Assembly: GCF_900102675.1 (NCBI RefSeq)
Contig: NZ_FMYX01000011.1
Location: 62,001-126,000 of the forward strand
DNA: 64,000 bases
Reading direction: 5' to 3'
From: Pseudomonas guariconensis
GTDB taxonomy: Bacteria; Pseudomonadota; Gammaproteobacteria; Pseudomonadales; Pseudomonadaceae
The position numbers and the translations under genes are program-made. The notes beneath the pieces were generated by a model. It was not told the origin of the DNA, did not search any database, and was given only the letters and a program-made list of their open reading frames with translations. Below, in pieces: positions 46,390 to 54,553 of the stretch (its first letter is position 1; each line of letters starts with the position of its first letter).

Positions 46390-46883
46390 GCCGCCTATGG
46401 CTGGGGCTGTGTCTGGTGCTCGTGCTGTTGTCTTCGGCATTGACCTGGCAGGTCCAGGCCTGGCGCTACGGCCGGCTGTTCGCGCAGCAGGCCGAGGCTC
46501 AAGCCCATGAGGCCCAGGCGCGTGCAGAGGAAGCAGCGCGAGCGCTGCTCGCCGAGCGCGAGGGACGCCAGCAACTCGAACAACGCCTGCAAGGCAGTGA
46601 AACACGACATTTCCAGGAGCTCGCCCATGCCCAACAGACTCAAGCTCGCCTGCGTGACCGCCTGGCTACTGCTGACCTGCGGTTGTCAGTCTTGGTCGAA
46701 CAGGGCGCCAACTGCCCCGCAGTGCCTGCCCCCTCCAGCGCCAGCGGCGTGGATCATGGCCCCGTACGCGCCCGACTTGACCCAGCGGATGCTCGACGCA
46801 TTATCGCCATCACCGACACCGGAGACCGGGGACTGATCGCCCTGCGCGCCTGCCAGGATTACATTCGGGCATTGGCGCGCTGA
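46386..46883 (+). CDS. Rz-like inner-membrane spanin
   Basis: About 165 aa from a TTG start that overlaps the lysin stop (TTGA). One N-terminal membrane anchor (LWLGLCLVLVLLSSALTW) is followed by a long Ala/Glu/Gln coiled coil (about 25-85) and a periplasmic tail. It is the LysB/Rz partner that, with Rz1, fuses the two membranes at lysis. It encodes Rz1 inside it in another frame. Confidence 0.8.
   Translation: MSRLWLGLCLVLVLLSSALTWQVQAWRYGRLFAQQAEAQAHEAQARAEEAARALLAEREGRQQLEQRLQGSETRHFQELAHAQQTQARLRDRLATADLRLSVLVEQGANCPAVPAPSSASGVDHGPVRARLDPADARRIIAITDTGDRGLIALRACQDYIRALAR
46627..46836 (+). CDS. Rz1-like outer-membrane spanin lipoprotein, nested in Rz
   Basis: 69 aa ORF in an alternative frame inside the Rz gene. 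It begins MPNRLKLACVTAWLLLTCGC, a lipoprotein signal with a lipobox at TCGC, and is Pro-rich after that (APTAPQCLPPPAPAA). Embedded Rz1 within Rz is the normal layout in phages. A GGAG site lies upstream (CCAGGAGCTCGCCC). Confidence 0.8.
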   Translation: MPNRLKLACVTAWLLLTCGCQSWSNRAPTAPQCLPPPAPAAWIMAPYAPDLTQRMLDALSPSPTPETGD

Positions 46884-46942
46884 GCGCTTGCCTGGCCAAG
46901 CGAGGGTGGTAGGGTAGAGCGCAGTTTTCAAGGAGCCCAGCC

Positions 46943-47425
46943 ATGGACCCGATCACCGTTCTTTCTACCCGTCTTGGTGAGCACTTGCGGCGCCTCAATG
47001 CGCAGGTGAGCACTGCCGAGTCCTGCACCGGTGGCGGCATCGCCGAGGCCATCACCCGCATTCCCGGCAGCTCGGCGTGGTTCGAGGCCGGTTACGTGAC
47101 TTATTCCAATACCCAGAAGACCCGCCAGCTGGGTGTCCCTGAAGTGTTGTTCGGCCAGGTGGGCGCGGTGAGCCAGGAAGTGGTCGAGGCCATGGTCCGT
47201 GGCGCTCAAGCTGCCAGCGGGGCGCGTTTTGCCGTGGCGGTCAGTGGTGTGGCCGGGCCCGATGGCGGTTCACCTGCCAAACCGGTGGGTACCGTGTGGC
47301 TGGCATGGGCCGATGGCAACCATGTGATCAGCGAGCGCCGGCACTTCGACGGCGACCGCGAAGCGGTGCGCCGACAGACGGTGATCACCGCGTTAGACGG
47401 CTTGTTACAGCTTGGTGCGGAGTAA
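46943..47425 (+). CDS. cinA: CinA-family nicotinamide-nucleotide amidase (PncC)
   Basis: Deamidates NMN to NaMN in pyridine-nucleotide recycling. 160 aa, only the CinA C-terminal domain, which is normal for pseudomonads. The motif STAESCTGGGIAEAITRIPGSS (split) at about 22-43 and VAVSGVAGPDGGSP near 96 are diagnostic. An AAGGAG site precedes the ATG. It is the other edge of the mutS-cinA insertion interval and leads into recA. Confidence 0.95.
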   Translation: MDPITVLSTRLGEHLRRLNAQVSTAESCTGGGIAEAITRIPGSSAWFEAGYVTYSNTQKTRQLGVPEVLFGQVGAVSQEVVEAMVRGAQAASGARFAVAVSGVAGPDGGSPAKPVGTVWLAWADGNHVISERRHFDGDREAVRRQTVITALDGLLQLGAE

Positions 47426-47441
47426 ATCACCCGACGGGGGT

Positions 47442-47486
47442 TTGCCAAAGCGAATCCCTGTGGAATAATACTGGCTACTTATACAG
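47442..47486 (+). promoter_or_regulatory. recA promoter with LexA box
   Basis: TTGCCA (47442-47447) and AATAAT (47464-47469) with 16-base spacing form a sigma-70 promoter. CTGGCTACTTATACAG (47471-47486) is CTG-N10-CAG, a standard LexA operator that covers the start region. It is 46 bases before the recA ATG. Confidence 0.92.
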
Positions 47487-47531
47487 TTATTCCCGGCCGC
47501 AGGGCCGCCCGTCGAACACGTGAGGATTTCA

Positions 47532-48599
47532 ATGGACGACAACAAGAAGCGCGCCTTGGCTGCTGCCCTGGGTCAGATCGAACGCCAATTCGGCAAGGGC
47601 GCGGTCATGCGCATGGGCGACCACGAGCGTCAGGCCATCCCGGCCATTTCCACTGGCTCCCTGGGTCTGGACATCGCCCTTGGCATCGGCGGCTTGCCTA
47701 AAGGCCGTATCGTTGAAATCTACGGTCCGGAATCCTCGGGTAAGACCACACTGACCCTGTCGGTTATCGCCGAAGCCCAGAAAAACGGCGCCACCTGCGC
47801 CTTCGTCGATGCCGAGCACGCCCTTGATCCCGAGTACGCCGGCAAGCTGGGCGTCAATGTCGATGACCTGTTGGTCTCCCAGCCAGACACCGGCGAGCAA
47901 GCCCTGGAAATCACCGACATGCTGGTGCGTTCCAACGCCGTTGACGTGATCATTGTCGACTCCGTGGCCGCGCTGGTCCCGAAGGCCGAAATCGAAGGCG
48001 AAATGGGTGACATGCACGTGGGCCTGCAGGCTCGCCTGATGTCCCAAGCGCTGCGCAAGATCACCGGTAACATCAAGAACGCCAACTGCCTGGTCATCTT
48101 CATCAACCAGATCCGTATGAAGATCGGTGTGATGTTCGGTAGCCCGGAAACCACCACCGGTGGTAACGCATTGAAGTTCTACGCCTCCGTGCGTCTGGAC
48201 ATCCGTCGTACCGGCGCTGTCAAGGAAGGCGACGAGGTGGTGGGTAGCGAGACCCGCGTCAAGATCGTCAAGAACAAGGTCTCGCCGCCGTTCCGCCAGG
48301 CCGAGTTCCAGATCCTCTATGGCAAGGGTATCTACCGCAACGGTGAGATCATCGACCTGGGTGTATCCCAAGGCCTGGTGGAAAAATCCGGTGCCTGGTA
48401 CAGCTACCAAGGCAACAAGATCGGTCAGGGCAAGGCCAACGCTGCCAAGTTCCTGCAAGACAACCCAGCTGTAGGGGCGGAGATCGAGAAACAAATCCGC
48501 GAAAAACTGCTCAACGCAGGTGCCGTCGCCGCTGCTGGCAAGGCCGCCGCTGCTGAAGCCGATGCCCACGACATGGCTGACGCCGACGCCGGTTATTGA
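47532..48599 (+). CDS. recA: Recombinase RecA
   Basis: Strand-exchange ATPase and SOS co-protease, 355 aa from MDDNKKRALAAALGQIERQFG. Walker A is GPESSGKTTL near residue 67 and Walker B is VIIVDSVAALVP near 141; the L2 region FINQIRMKIGVMFGSPETTTGGNALKF is present (in parts). The last 25 residues are acidic and Ala-rich. An earlier in-frame ATG four codons up is not typical. recX follows 7 bases later. Confidence 0.99.
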   Translation: MDDNKKRALAAALGQIERQFGKGAVMRMGDHERQAIPAISTGSLGLDIALGIGGLPKGRIVEIYGPESSGKTTLTLSVIAEAQKNGATCAFVDAEHALDPEYAGKLGVNVDDLLVSQPDTGEQALEITDMLVRSNAVDVIIVDSVAALVPKAEIEGEMGDMHVGLQARLMSQALRKITGNIKNANCLVIFINQIRMKIGVMFGSPETTTGGNALKFYASVRLDIRRTGAVKEGDEVVGSETRVKIVKNKVSPPFRQAEFQILYGKGIYRNGEIIDLGVSQGLVEKSGAWYSYQGNKIGQGKANAAKFLQDNPAVGAEIEKQIREKLLNAGAVAAAGKAAAAEADAHDMADADAGY

Positions 48600-48606
48600 T
48601 TGGCCC

Positions 48607-49074
48607 ATGTCCGTCGTACTCGACAACCCCGTCGCCGTTCGGCGGACAGCCATGGACCTGCTCGCACGCCGCGAGCATGGTCGTGTCGAGCTGACACGTA
48701 AGCTGCGTCAGCGCGGCGCACCGGATGAGTTGATCGAGCCTGCGCTCGATCGGCTTGCCGAAGAGGGGCTCCTAAGTGAGGCACGCTACCTCGAAAGCTT
48801 CATTTCCTATCGTTCCAATGCCGGCTACGGCCCAGCGCGTATTCGCGAAGAGTTGGGGCAACGCGGCCTGAACCGTGGTGACATCGACCAGGCTCTGCGT
48901 GAAAGCGGAGTGGACTGGGCGGCCCGGCTGCAGGAAGTCTGGCAACGCAAGTTCGCCGGGCAACGTCCCCATGATCCCCGAAGCCGTGCCCAGCAGACCC
49001 GATTTCTTGCCTACCGTGGATTCCCCATGGAACTGATCGGCCGCCTGCTCAGCGGCCGCAATCTTGACGACTGA
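48607..49074 (+). CDS. recX: RecA regulator RecX
   Basis: Inhibits RecA filament growth. 155 aa of three-helix repeats, starting MSVVLDNPVAVRRTAMDLLARREHGR (in parts). The RKLRQRGAPDELIEPALDRLAEEGLL and ARYLESFISYRSN segments are typical. No strong ribosome site is seen, so it is probably read by coupling to recA. It is convergent with the next gene. Confidence 0.95.
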   Translation: MSVVLDNPVAVRRTAMDLLARREHGRVELTRKLRQRGAPDELIEPALDRLAEEGLLSEARYLESFISYRSNAGYGPARIREELGQRGLNRGDIDQALRESGVDWAARLQEVWQRKFAGQRPHDPRSRAQQTRFLAYRGFPMELIGRLLSGRNLDD

Positions 49075-49101
49075 TTCTTCAGTTTCCCGCTGTCCCCTTT
49101 C

Positions 49102-50220
49102 TCAATCGACCTTCAAGGCTTCCCTTGCTCGCTGTGTGGTGTGCATGGGCTGGGGCTTGGCCCAGTTTTCCGGCAGATTGATGAAGTCCACCAGTTCGCG
49201 TAGGCGGCCCTGATCACGGCCATTGAAGGCAAAGGTCAATCGGGTCAGGTGGTTGAAGTTGCCTATCTCGTGCTCGAGGCCGCTGTCTGGTTGTTGATGG
49301 TACTTGCCGCTCAGGCGTAGATCGGCGAATCCTTCCTGGATGTCGTAGAGCGCTGCATCGCTCAAGGGATGATGCATGCGAATCACGAACTGGTTCTTCA
49401 ACCAGCGGCTGGAGTGGTAGTTGCTGTAGAACTGGTTGATCTCCTCCACCGCTTCGTCGGCGCTGTGGACCAGGCGCACCAGCTTCATGTCGCTGGGCAG
49501 AATGTAGCGGTTTTCCTCCAGTTGCTTGCTGATGAACGCCAGCGCGTCGCGCCAGAAGGTTCCGCCTGGTGAGTCCAGCAGTACCACTGGCACCAGAGGG
49601 CTTTTGCCTGTCTGGATCAAGGTGAGTACCTCGAGAGCTTCATCCAGAGTGCCGAACCCACCTGGGCAGAGCACCAGGGCATCGGCTTCCTTGACGAAGA
49701 ACAGTTTGCGAATGAAGAAGAAATGGAAGGGCAGTAACTGGTCAGTGCCATCCACTGTGGCATTGGCATGTTGCTCGAAAGGCAGGGTGATGTTGAATCC
49801 CAGGCTGTGCCCGGTGCCGGCGCCTTCATGGGCTGCGGCCATGATGCCTCCGCCGGCACCGGTAATGACCATCAGGTCGGAGCGTGCCAGGGTTGCGCCC
49901 AGTTCACGGGCAAGCGCATACATGGGGTGTTCCAATGGCGTACGCGCCGAGCCGAAAACGGTGACCTTCCGTCGTCCCTTGTAGCGTTCCAGGGTGCGGA
50001 AGGAATGGTCGAGTTCGCGCAGGGCCTGCAGCGTGATCTTGGCGTTCCAGCGGTTGGTGTCGTCGTGGGCCATGCGCAGGATGGTCAGCATCATGTCGCG
50101 GTACAGCGGCAGGTTGGGGCTGTTGGGCGCGACCAGTTGCAGCTGTTCATCAATCTTGCTCAGGTCGATGCCGTTGTCCCTGAAATGATTGAACAAGAGT
50201 TCGTTCGGTTGGTAAGGCAT
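49102..50220 (-). CDS. LOG-family protein (cytokinin riboside phosphoribohydrolase-like)
   Basis: 372 aa, longer than the 180-aa LOG core. The Rossmann-type LOG domain (about 80-280) shows VTVFGSARTP, ITGAGGGIMAAAHEGA and the diagnostic PGGFGTLDE. Members release the base from nucleoside monophosphates (PpnN-like) or bind other nucleotides; the true substrate here is unknown. The N- and C-terminal extensions, with the long central helix NRWNAKITLQALRELDHSFR, resemble the large LOG group of proteobacteria. It converges on recX. Confidence 0.85.
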   Translation of the reverse strand: MPYQPNELLFNHFRDNGIDLSKIDEQLQLVAPNSPNLPLYRDMMLTILRMAHDDTNRWNAKITLQALRELDHSFRTLERYKGRRKVTVFGSARTPLEHPMYALARELGATLARSDLMVITGAGGGIMAAAHEGAGTGHSLGFNITLPFEQHANATVDGTDQLLPFHFFFIRKLFFVKEADALVLCPGGFGTLDEALEVLTLIQTGKSPLVPVVLLDSPGGTFWRDALAFISKQLEENRYILPSDMKLVRLVHSADEAVEEINQFYSNYHSSRWLKNQFVIRMHHPLSDAALYDIQEGFADLRLSGKYHQQPDSGLEHEIGNFNHLTRLTFAFNGRDQGRLRELVDFINLPENWAKPQPMHTTQRAREALKVD

Positions 50221-50598
50221 TCAACGTCTCCTTCTGCAGCAGAACCTCTGACCGGGACGATGGGGTATCCCGGCCGCGACACTGCGTGTGTCGCTGGCTG
50301 CCGTTGCTCGAGTATGCAACCCGAGCATTGCAGTGGGCCTTCAAGGCCATGATGCAGTGACAAATGTCCATCACATTGTTGTTATCGCAGTGCAAGAGCG
50401 CCGCGCCTGGGCAGTCTCCTCGGTGCCGGAAATGCGCGGGTATTTGCTATCAATCTAGACCCAAGCGTTAGATCGTGCCGATTGAAGACAGTGCGATGTC
50501 CGATAACAGCGCAGTTTTCCCGCTCGTCGGGAGGGGGCCAGCTGTAACGCAGCTCTGGTTAACTGGAAACGCAACGTCTCGATGCAGGAGGTCGCGGT
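50221..50598. other. 378-base gene-free divergent region
   Basis: Between the LOG gene and the small ORF at 50599. It must carry both promoters. A 5-bp stem AGCTG/CAGCT (50540-50554) was seen, but no convincing operator, small RNA or repeat. Confidence 0.6.
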
Positions 50599-50805
50599 AT
50601 GCATCGGTTGATCATCGAGGTGGATAGGCAGCTATATCTGCTGCTGGAGCGGGCTGCCCAGGCCCATCAAGTGAGCCTGGAAGCCGAGTGCTTGCGCAGG
50701 TTGGAAGTCGCAGAGCGGCACTCGCGTTATCTCCAGGCTCTGCTGGCGGAGTTGCGCGCCGATGAAGAACAGCGGCGCGCCAGTAACAACGACAGGGTTG
50801 CCTGA
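50599..50805 (+). CDS. Small conserved protein, ribbon-helix-helix-like
   Basis: 68 aa (MHRLIIEVDRQLYLLLERAA at the start). An AGGAGGT ribosome site with good spacing precedes the ATG, which supports expression. The short strand followed by two helices recalls Arc/FitA-type antitoxins (LIIEVDRQLYLLLERAAQAH and VSLEAECLRRLEVAE), but no toxin gene is next to it and the role is unknown. It converges on the PA3611-like gene, stop to stop, with one base between. Confidence 0.7.
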   Translation: MHRLIIEVDRQLYLLLERAAQAHQVSLEAECLRRLEVAERHSRYLQALLAELRADEEQRRASNNDRVA

Positions 50806-50806
50806 G

Positions 50807-51229
50807 TTACTTCTTCTTGTTACCCGCCACGCAGCTGGAGGCGTCGAAGGCTTGGTCCATGATCGGCTGGTTGGTCTTGTAGACCGAAAACCGATAGACC
50901 AGGACCGCGCCCTTGGACATCAGCTGACGATAGCCATTGTTGCGGCACACGCTGTCGCCCAGCTGGCTGCGAACCTGTTCCGGGTTGGCGCGCATCCGCT
51001 CGGCGTGGCTCTCGCGTACGCTCAGGTGGTTGACCAACGCCCGGCCTTTCTCGACGGTATAGCCTTGGTCGAGGATATCTTCGTTGATGGCACGCGGGGT
51101 GCCGACGCTGCTTTCCTTGGCGACCTTCTGCAGCATCTGGTTCAGCTCGTATTCCTGCTTGGAGGCCGCCTGGGCCGCCAGTGGCAGTGCGAGCAGCAGG
51201 CTCAAGGTCGGGATGGTAAGACGCAGCAT
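50807..51229 (-). CDS. PA3611-family secreted protein
   Basis: 140 aa with a signal peptide (MLRLTIPTLSLLLALPLAAQA, cut before ASKQEYEL). The mature protein has YELNQMLQKVAKESSVGTPR, the GYTVEKGRALVNHLSVRESH segment and two Cys (DSVCRNNGYRQL and SSCVAG) that may form a disulphide. It matches the PA3611 family, called quorum-sensing-regulated in P. aeruginosa; the molecular role is unclear. The same recA neighbourhood is shared with P. aeruginosa. Confidence 0.85.
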   Translation of the reverse strand: MLRLTIPTLSLLLALPLAAQAASKQEYELNQMLQKVAKESSVGTPRAINEDILDQGYTVEKGRALVNHLSVRESHAERMRANPEQVRSQLGDSVCRNNGYRQLMSKGAVLVYRFSVYKTNQPIMDQAFDASSCVAGNKKK

Positions 51230-51451
51230 GAATCTCTCCTGGTTCGATGACTGGCACTTTGACCTGCGCCAGCGAGCGGCGTTCCATGAAACCACCCGCC
51301 TGTGGGATATCCCAGGTCGCCAAAATCGCGATTATAAAGGAGGCGTCCGTCCACCTGCACGGCAAATGACAACGCCTCTGGTAGACTGGCGGCTTGTTTC
51401 CCGCCGAGTTGCAACCGTGCCTGTTTCCTTCCTTCCGCGAGGCGTGCAGCC

Positions 51452-52162
51452 ATGAGCCACGCCGTAGCACGCCTGCGCGCCGAACGCCTGGCCCGCAGCA
51501 ACAAGCCTTTCATCGCCCGTGGTTCGCGCGCGGTGCGTTGTCCGGATTGCCGCGTGATCGCCAGCCACTGCCTGTGTGCCTTTAAGCCCAAGGTCACCGC
51601 CGACGCCGGCATGTGTCTGGTGATGCATGATACAGAGCCACTCAAGCCGACCAATACTGGCTGGCTGATCGCTGATCTGGTAGAGGACACCTCGGCCTTT
51701 GGCTGGCTCCGTACCGACGTCGACCCGCGCCTGCTCGCATTGCTCGACGACCCCAAATGGCAGCCCTACATCGTCTTCCCCGGTGAGTTCGTCGCGCCAG
51801 AGCGGGTTGTCAGCGAGGTGGTGCGCGAGCCGGGTAAACGCCCGTTGTTCATTCTGCTCGACGCCACCTGGACCGAAGCCCGCAAGATGTTTCGCAAGAG
51901 CCCTTATCTGGACCGCTTCCCAGTTCTGAGCCTGCAGGCCGAGCAGATGTCGCGTTACAAGCTGCGCCGTTCCAAACGTGATGACCATTTCTGTACCGCC
52001 GAGGTTGCGGCAATGTGCTTGGAATTGGCCGGTGACCAACGCGCCAGCGAGGCACTGGACGCCTACCTGGATGTGTTCAGCCTGCATTATTTGAGTGCCA
52101 AGCGGCACTTGCCGCTGGATCTGGACGACGACGCGCATCGGCGGTTGCATACCTTCCTATAG
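51452..52162 (+). CDS. DTW-domain tRNA-uridine aminocarboxypropyltransferase (YfiP/TapT-like)
   Basis: 236 aa. The zinc-binding-like Cys cluster CPDCRVIASHCLC is at about 31-43 and the DxTW signature appears as LLDATWTEARKM (near residue 138). The family transfers the 3-amino-3-carboxypropyl group of SAM to a tRNA uridine (acp3U47 in E. coli). Upstream is a 220-base divergent gap to the PA3611-like gene with a possible -10 TAGACT. Function is by family only. Confidence 0.88.
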   Translation: MSHAVARLRAERLARSNKPFIARGSRAVRCPDCRVIASHCLCAFKPKVTADAGMCLVMHDTEPLKPTNTGWLIADLVEDTSAFGWLRTDVDPRLLALLDDPKWQPYIVFPGEFVAPERVVSEVVREPGKRPLFILLDATWTEARKMFRKSPYLDRFPVLSLQAEQMSRYKLRRSKRDDHFCTAEVAAMCLELAGDQRASEALDAYLDVFSLHYLSAKRHLPLDLDDDAHRRLHTFL

Positions 52163-52417
52163 TCCAAGGGGCAGGCGCGGTGGATTGGTTCATAATGACC
52201 AGGCTGGCAGTCAAGGAGGCGGGGACGACCGGGCAATTGGCTTGACCACCCGGACCGTGCTCGGCATTCTTGGCGCCGATTCGGGCACGACGAAGATGCT
52301 GTTATCCCGGACTTCGCCGTGCCATTGCGGCCGGCGGCCCTGCCGTTTGCGCCTTGAGTTGCTCGCCAGGCATTCCTCCACCCCTCGCGCCTGGCACAGA
52401 ACAGGATCCTTAGATCG

Positions 52418-53068
52418 ATGGCCACATACGAAATCCTGATTGCCGATGACCACCCACTGTTTCGTAGCGCCCTGCGCCAGGCCGTTACCCTCGGCCTGGG
52501 GCCGGATGTACGTCTGGTCGAGGTGGCGAGCATCGCCGAGCTGGAAACCCGCCTGTCCGAGAAGGCCGACTGGGATCTGGTCCTGTTGGACCTGAACATG
52601 CCCGGCGCCTATGGTTTCTCCGGCTTGGTCCTGCTGCGTGGGCAGTACCCGCAGATTCCAGTGGTCATGGTCTCGGCGCAGGAAGAGGCGGCCGTGGTGG
52701 TCAAGTCTCGCGAGTTCGGTGCCAGCGGTTTCATCCCCAAGTCGAGCAACCTGGACGTCATCCAGGATGCAGTGCAGAAGGTGCTCGATGGTGACGTGTG
52801 GTGGCCGCCACAGGCGTTCGAGAAGGTCGATGTCTCGGCCGAGGCCAAGGCTGCGAGCGAAGGTCTGGCCAGTCTGACGCCGCAGCAGTTCCGGGTGCTG
52901 ACCATGGTTTGTGAAGGTTTGCTGAACAAGCAGATCGCCTACGAATTGAGCGTGTCGGAGGCGACCATCAAGGCCCACGTGACGGCAATCTTCCGCAAGC
53001 TGGGGGTGCGTACCCGTACTCAGGCAGCGTTGCTGCTGCAACAACTCGAATCGGTTTCGGCTAACTAA
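52418..53068 (+). CDS. erdR: LuxR-type response regulator ErdR
   Basis: 216 aa: receiver domain (about 1-125) with acidic DDHPLF, phospho-acceptor Asp in LVLLDLNMPGAYG (about 55) and Lys in SGFIPKSS; then a LuxR/NarL helix-turn-helix (about 148-205, LTPQQFRVLTMVCEGLLNKQIAYEL in parts). It matches ErdR, a regulator of ethanol and acetate use in P. aeruginosa, and lies next to dgkA as there. The 255-base gap before it contains no gene that was recognised. Its sensor kinase is not in the window. Confidence 0.88.
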   Translation: MATYEILIADDHPLFRSALRQAVTLGLGPDVRLVEVASIAELETRLSEKADWDLVLLDLNMPGAYGFSGLVLLRGQYPQIPVVMVSAQEEAAVVVKSREFGASGFIPKSSNLDVIQDAVQKVLDGDVWWPPQAFEKVDVSAEAKAASEGLASLTPQQFRVLTMVCEGLLNKQIAYELSVSEATIKAHVTAIFRKLGVRTRTQAALLLQQLESVSAN

Positions 53069-53143
53069 GTTCCCGTATATTCACGCTTTTTTGACCCGGG
53101 TTGGACTAATCTGCTGGCCCTTTAATCGGTGAAGTAACCGTCC

Positions 53144-53506
53144 ATGTCGCCATTCAAGGGCCAGACCGGCCTTAAACGTATCTTCAACGCCGCCGGGTAT
53201 TCGTTGGACGGCCTGCGTACCGCTTTCAAGGGCGAGGCGGCGTTCCGCCAGCTGGTGCTGGCCAACGTCGTACTGATTCCGTTGGCCTTCTGGCTGCCCG
53301 TCACCCGTGTGGAGCGTGCGATCCTTATCGCCGTATGCTTGCTGGGGTTGATCGTCGAGTTGCTCAATTCTGCGGTTGAGGCGGCCATCGACCGTATCTC
53401 CCTGGAGCGCCACCCCTTGTCCAAGAATGCCAAGGACATGGGCAGCGCCGCGCAACTGGTCGCGATGACCATGGTGGCGCTGGTGTGGGGTGTAATCCTG
53501 CTCTGA
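53144..53506 (+). CDS. dgkA: Diacylglycerol kinase
   Basis: Small inner-membrane kinase that turns diacylglycerol to phosphatidic acid. 120 aa with three membrane segments (LVLANVVLIPLAFWLPVT, ILIAVCLLGLIVELLNSAVEAAID and LVAMTMVALVWGVILL). The signature ELLNSAVEAAIDRIS (about 70-84) and the GEAAFRQL entry motif are intact. It follows erdR and converges on finR stop to stop. Confidence 0.96.
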   Translation: MSPFKGQTGLKRIFNAAGYSLDGLRTAFKGEAAFRQLVLANVVLIPLAFWLPVTRVERAILIAVCLLGLIVELLNSAVEAAIDRISLERHPLSKNAKDMGSAAQLVAMTMVALVWGVILL

Positions 53507-54433
53507 TCAGGCAATCGGCGGCAGGACGATCTCGTCACTGCGGCTGACGCCGGCGGTGAAGTTACGGCACAGCTCCAGGAATTCGCGCATGGCCGAGGTC
53601 TGGTATTTCTGCTTGTGCCAGATGAAATAGAACTGCCGCGACAAGTCCAGTTCCGGCGTTTCCACCGCCACCAGGCTGCCACGCCGGAACGCGTCGCGCA
53701 GGGCCAGGCGCGAGATGCAGCCGATGCCCAAGCCGGACTCAACGGCGCGTTTGATCGCCTCGGTGTGTTCCAGCTCCAGGCGGATGTTCAGGTTGGCGCG
53801 GTGATGACGCATGGCTTGGTCGAACGTCAGCCGCGTCCCCGAGCCTTGCTCGCGAAGAATCCACGCCTCGTGGGACAAGGTCTCCACATCTGCCCGGCCC
53901 ACCTTGGCCAAGGGATGCTGAGGCGCGCAGAACACCACCAGTTCATCTTCCACCCAGGGCTGCACTTCCAGATCCGGGTGGTTGCAGTCGCCTTCGATTA
54001 GACCCAGGTCAATTTCATAGTGCGCGACCTGCTGCACGATATGTACGGTGTTCTGCACATGGAGTTTGACCTGACTCTCCGGGTGACCCTGCATGAAGCT
54101 GCCGATCAGCAGGGTTGCCAAGTAGTTGCCGATGGTCAAGGTGGCACCGACCGAGAGCGATCCGAAGCCGGACTTGCCATTGAGCAGGTCCTCGATCTCC
54201 TTGGCCTGGTCGAGCAGGGCAACGGCCTGGGGCAGCAATTGATGGCCCAAGGCATTGAGGCTCAGCCGTTTACCCGCGCGGTCGAATAACTGGCAGCTCG
54301 ATTGACGCTCCAGTTCAGTGATCGAGGTGCTGGCTGCCGATTGCGACAACGCCAACAGGCTCGCGGCCCGGGACACGCTTTGGTGCTGGGCGACGGCGAC
54401 AAAGACTTGTAGCTGACGAAGCGTGAATCGCAT
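53507..54433 (-). CDS. finR: LysR regulator FinR
   Basis: 308 aa LysR regulator from MRFTLRQLQVFVAVAQHQSVSR (in parts); a Met 25 codons upstream is not used in relatives. The winged helix is at about 5-62 and the effector domain at 90-300. It is divergent from fpr, which FinR is known to activate in P. putida upon superoxide or iron-sulphur-cluster stress. The same erdR-dgkA-finR-fpr layout supports the name. Confidence 0.93.
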   Translation of the reverse strand: MRFTLRQLQVFVAVAQHQSVSRAASLLALSQSAASTSITELERQSSCQLFDRAGKRLSLNALGHQLLPQAVALLDQAKEIEDLLNGKSGFGSLSVGATLTIGNYLATLLIGSFMQGHPESQVKLHVQNTVHIVQQVAHYEIDLGLIEGDCNHPDLEVQPWVEDELVVFCAPQHPLAKVGRADVETLSHEAWILREQGSGTRLTFDQAMRHHRANLNIRLELEHTEAIKRAVESGLGIGCISRLALRDAFRRGSLVAVETPELDLSRQFYFIWHKQKYQTSAMREFLELCRNFTAGVSRSDEIVLPPIA

Positions 54434-54553
54434 ATCTATATAACCGATAAGACATATCTTGATAATCCATTTAACAGATATTGTCGCTGCCCCTAAAATA
54501 TCGCGCAATAGTGCGCTAGGTCCGCGCCGCGTCTTTCTTCAGGAGCCCCATCG
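54434..54553. promoter_or_regulatory. finR-fpr divergent control region
   Basis: 120 bases between the two starts, AT-rich for this genome. AAGACATATCTT (54449-54460) is a short imperfect palindrome and ATATCT recurs (54432-54437); these are candidate FinR contacts. No exact box is claimed. Confidence 0.5.

Noticed and set aside
41569..46883. Complete active prophage
   Set aside because: No integrase, terminase, capsid or portal genes and no attachment repeats seen; content is tail and lysis only, as in tailocins.
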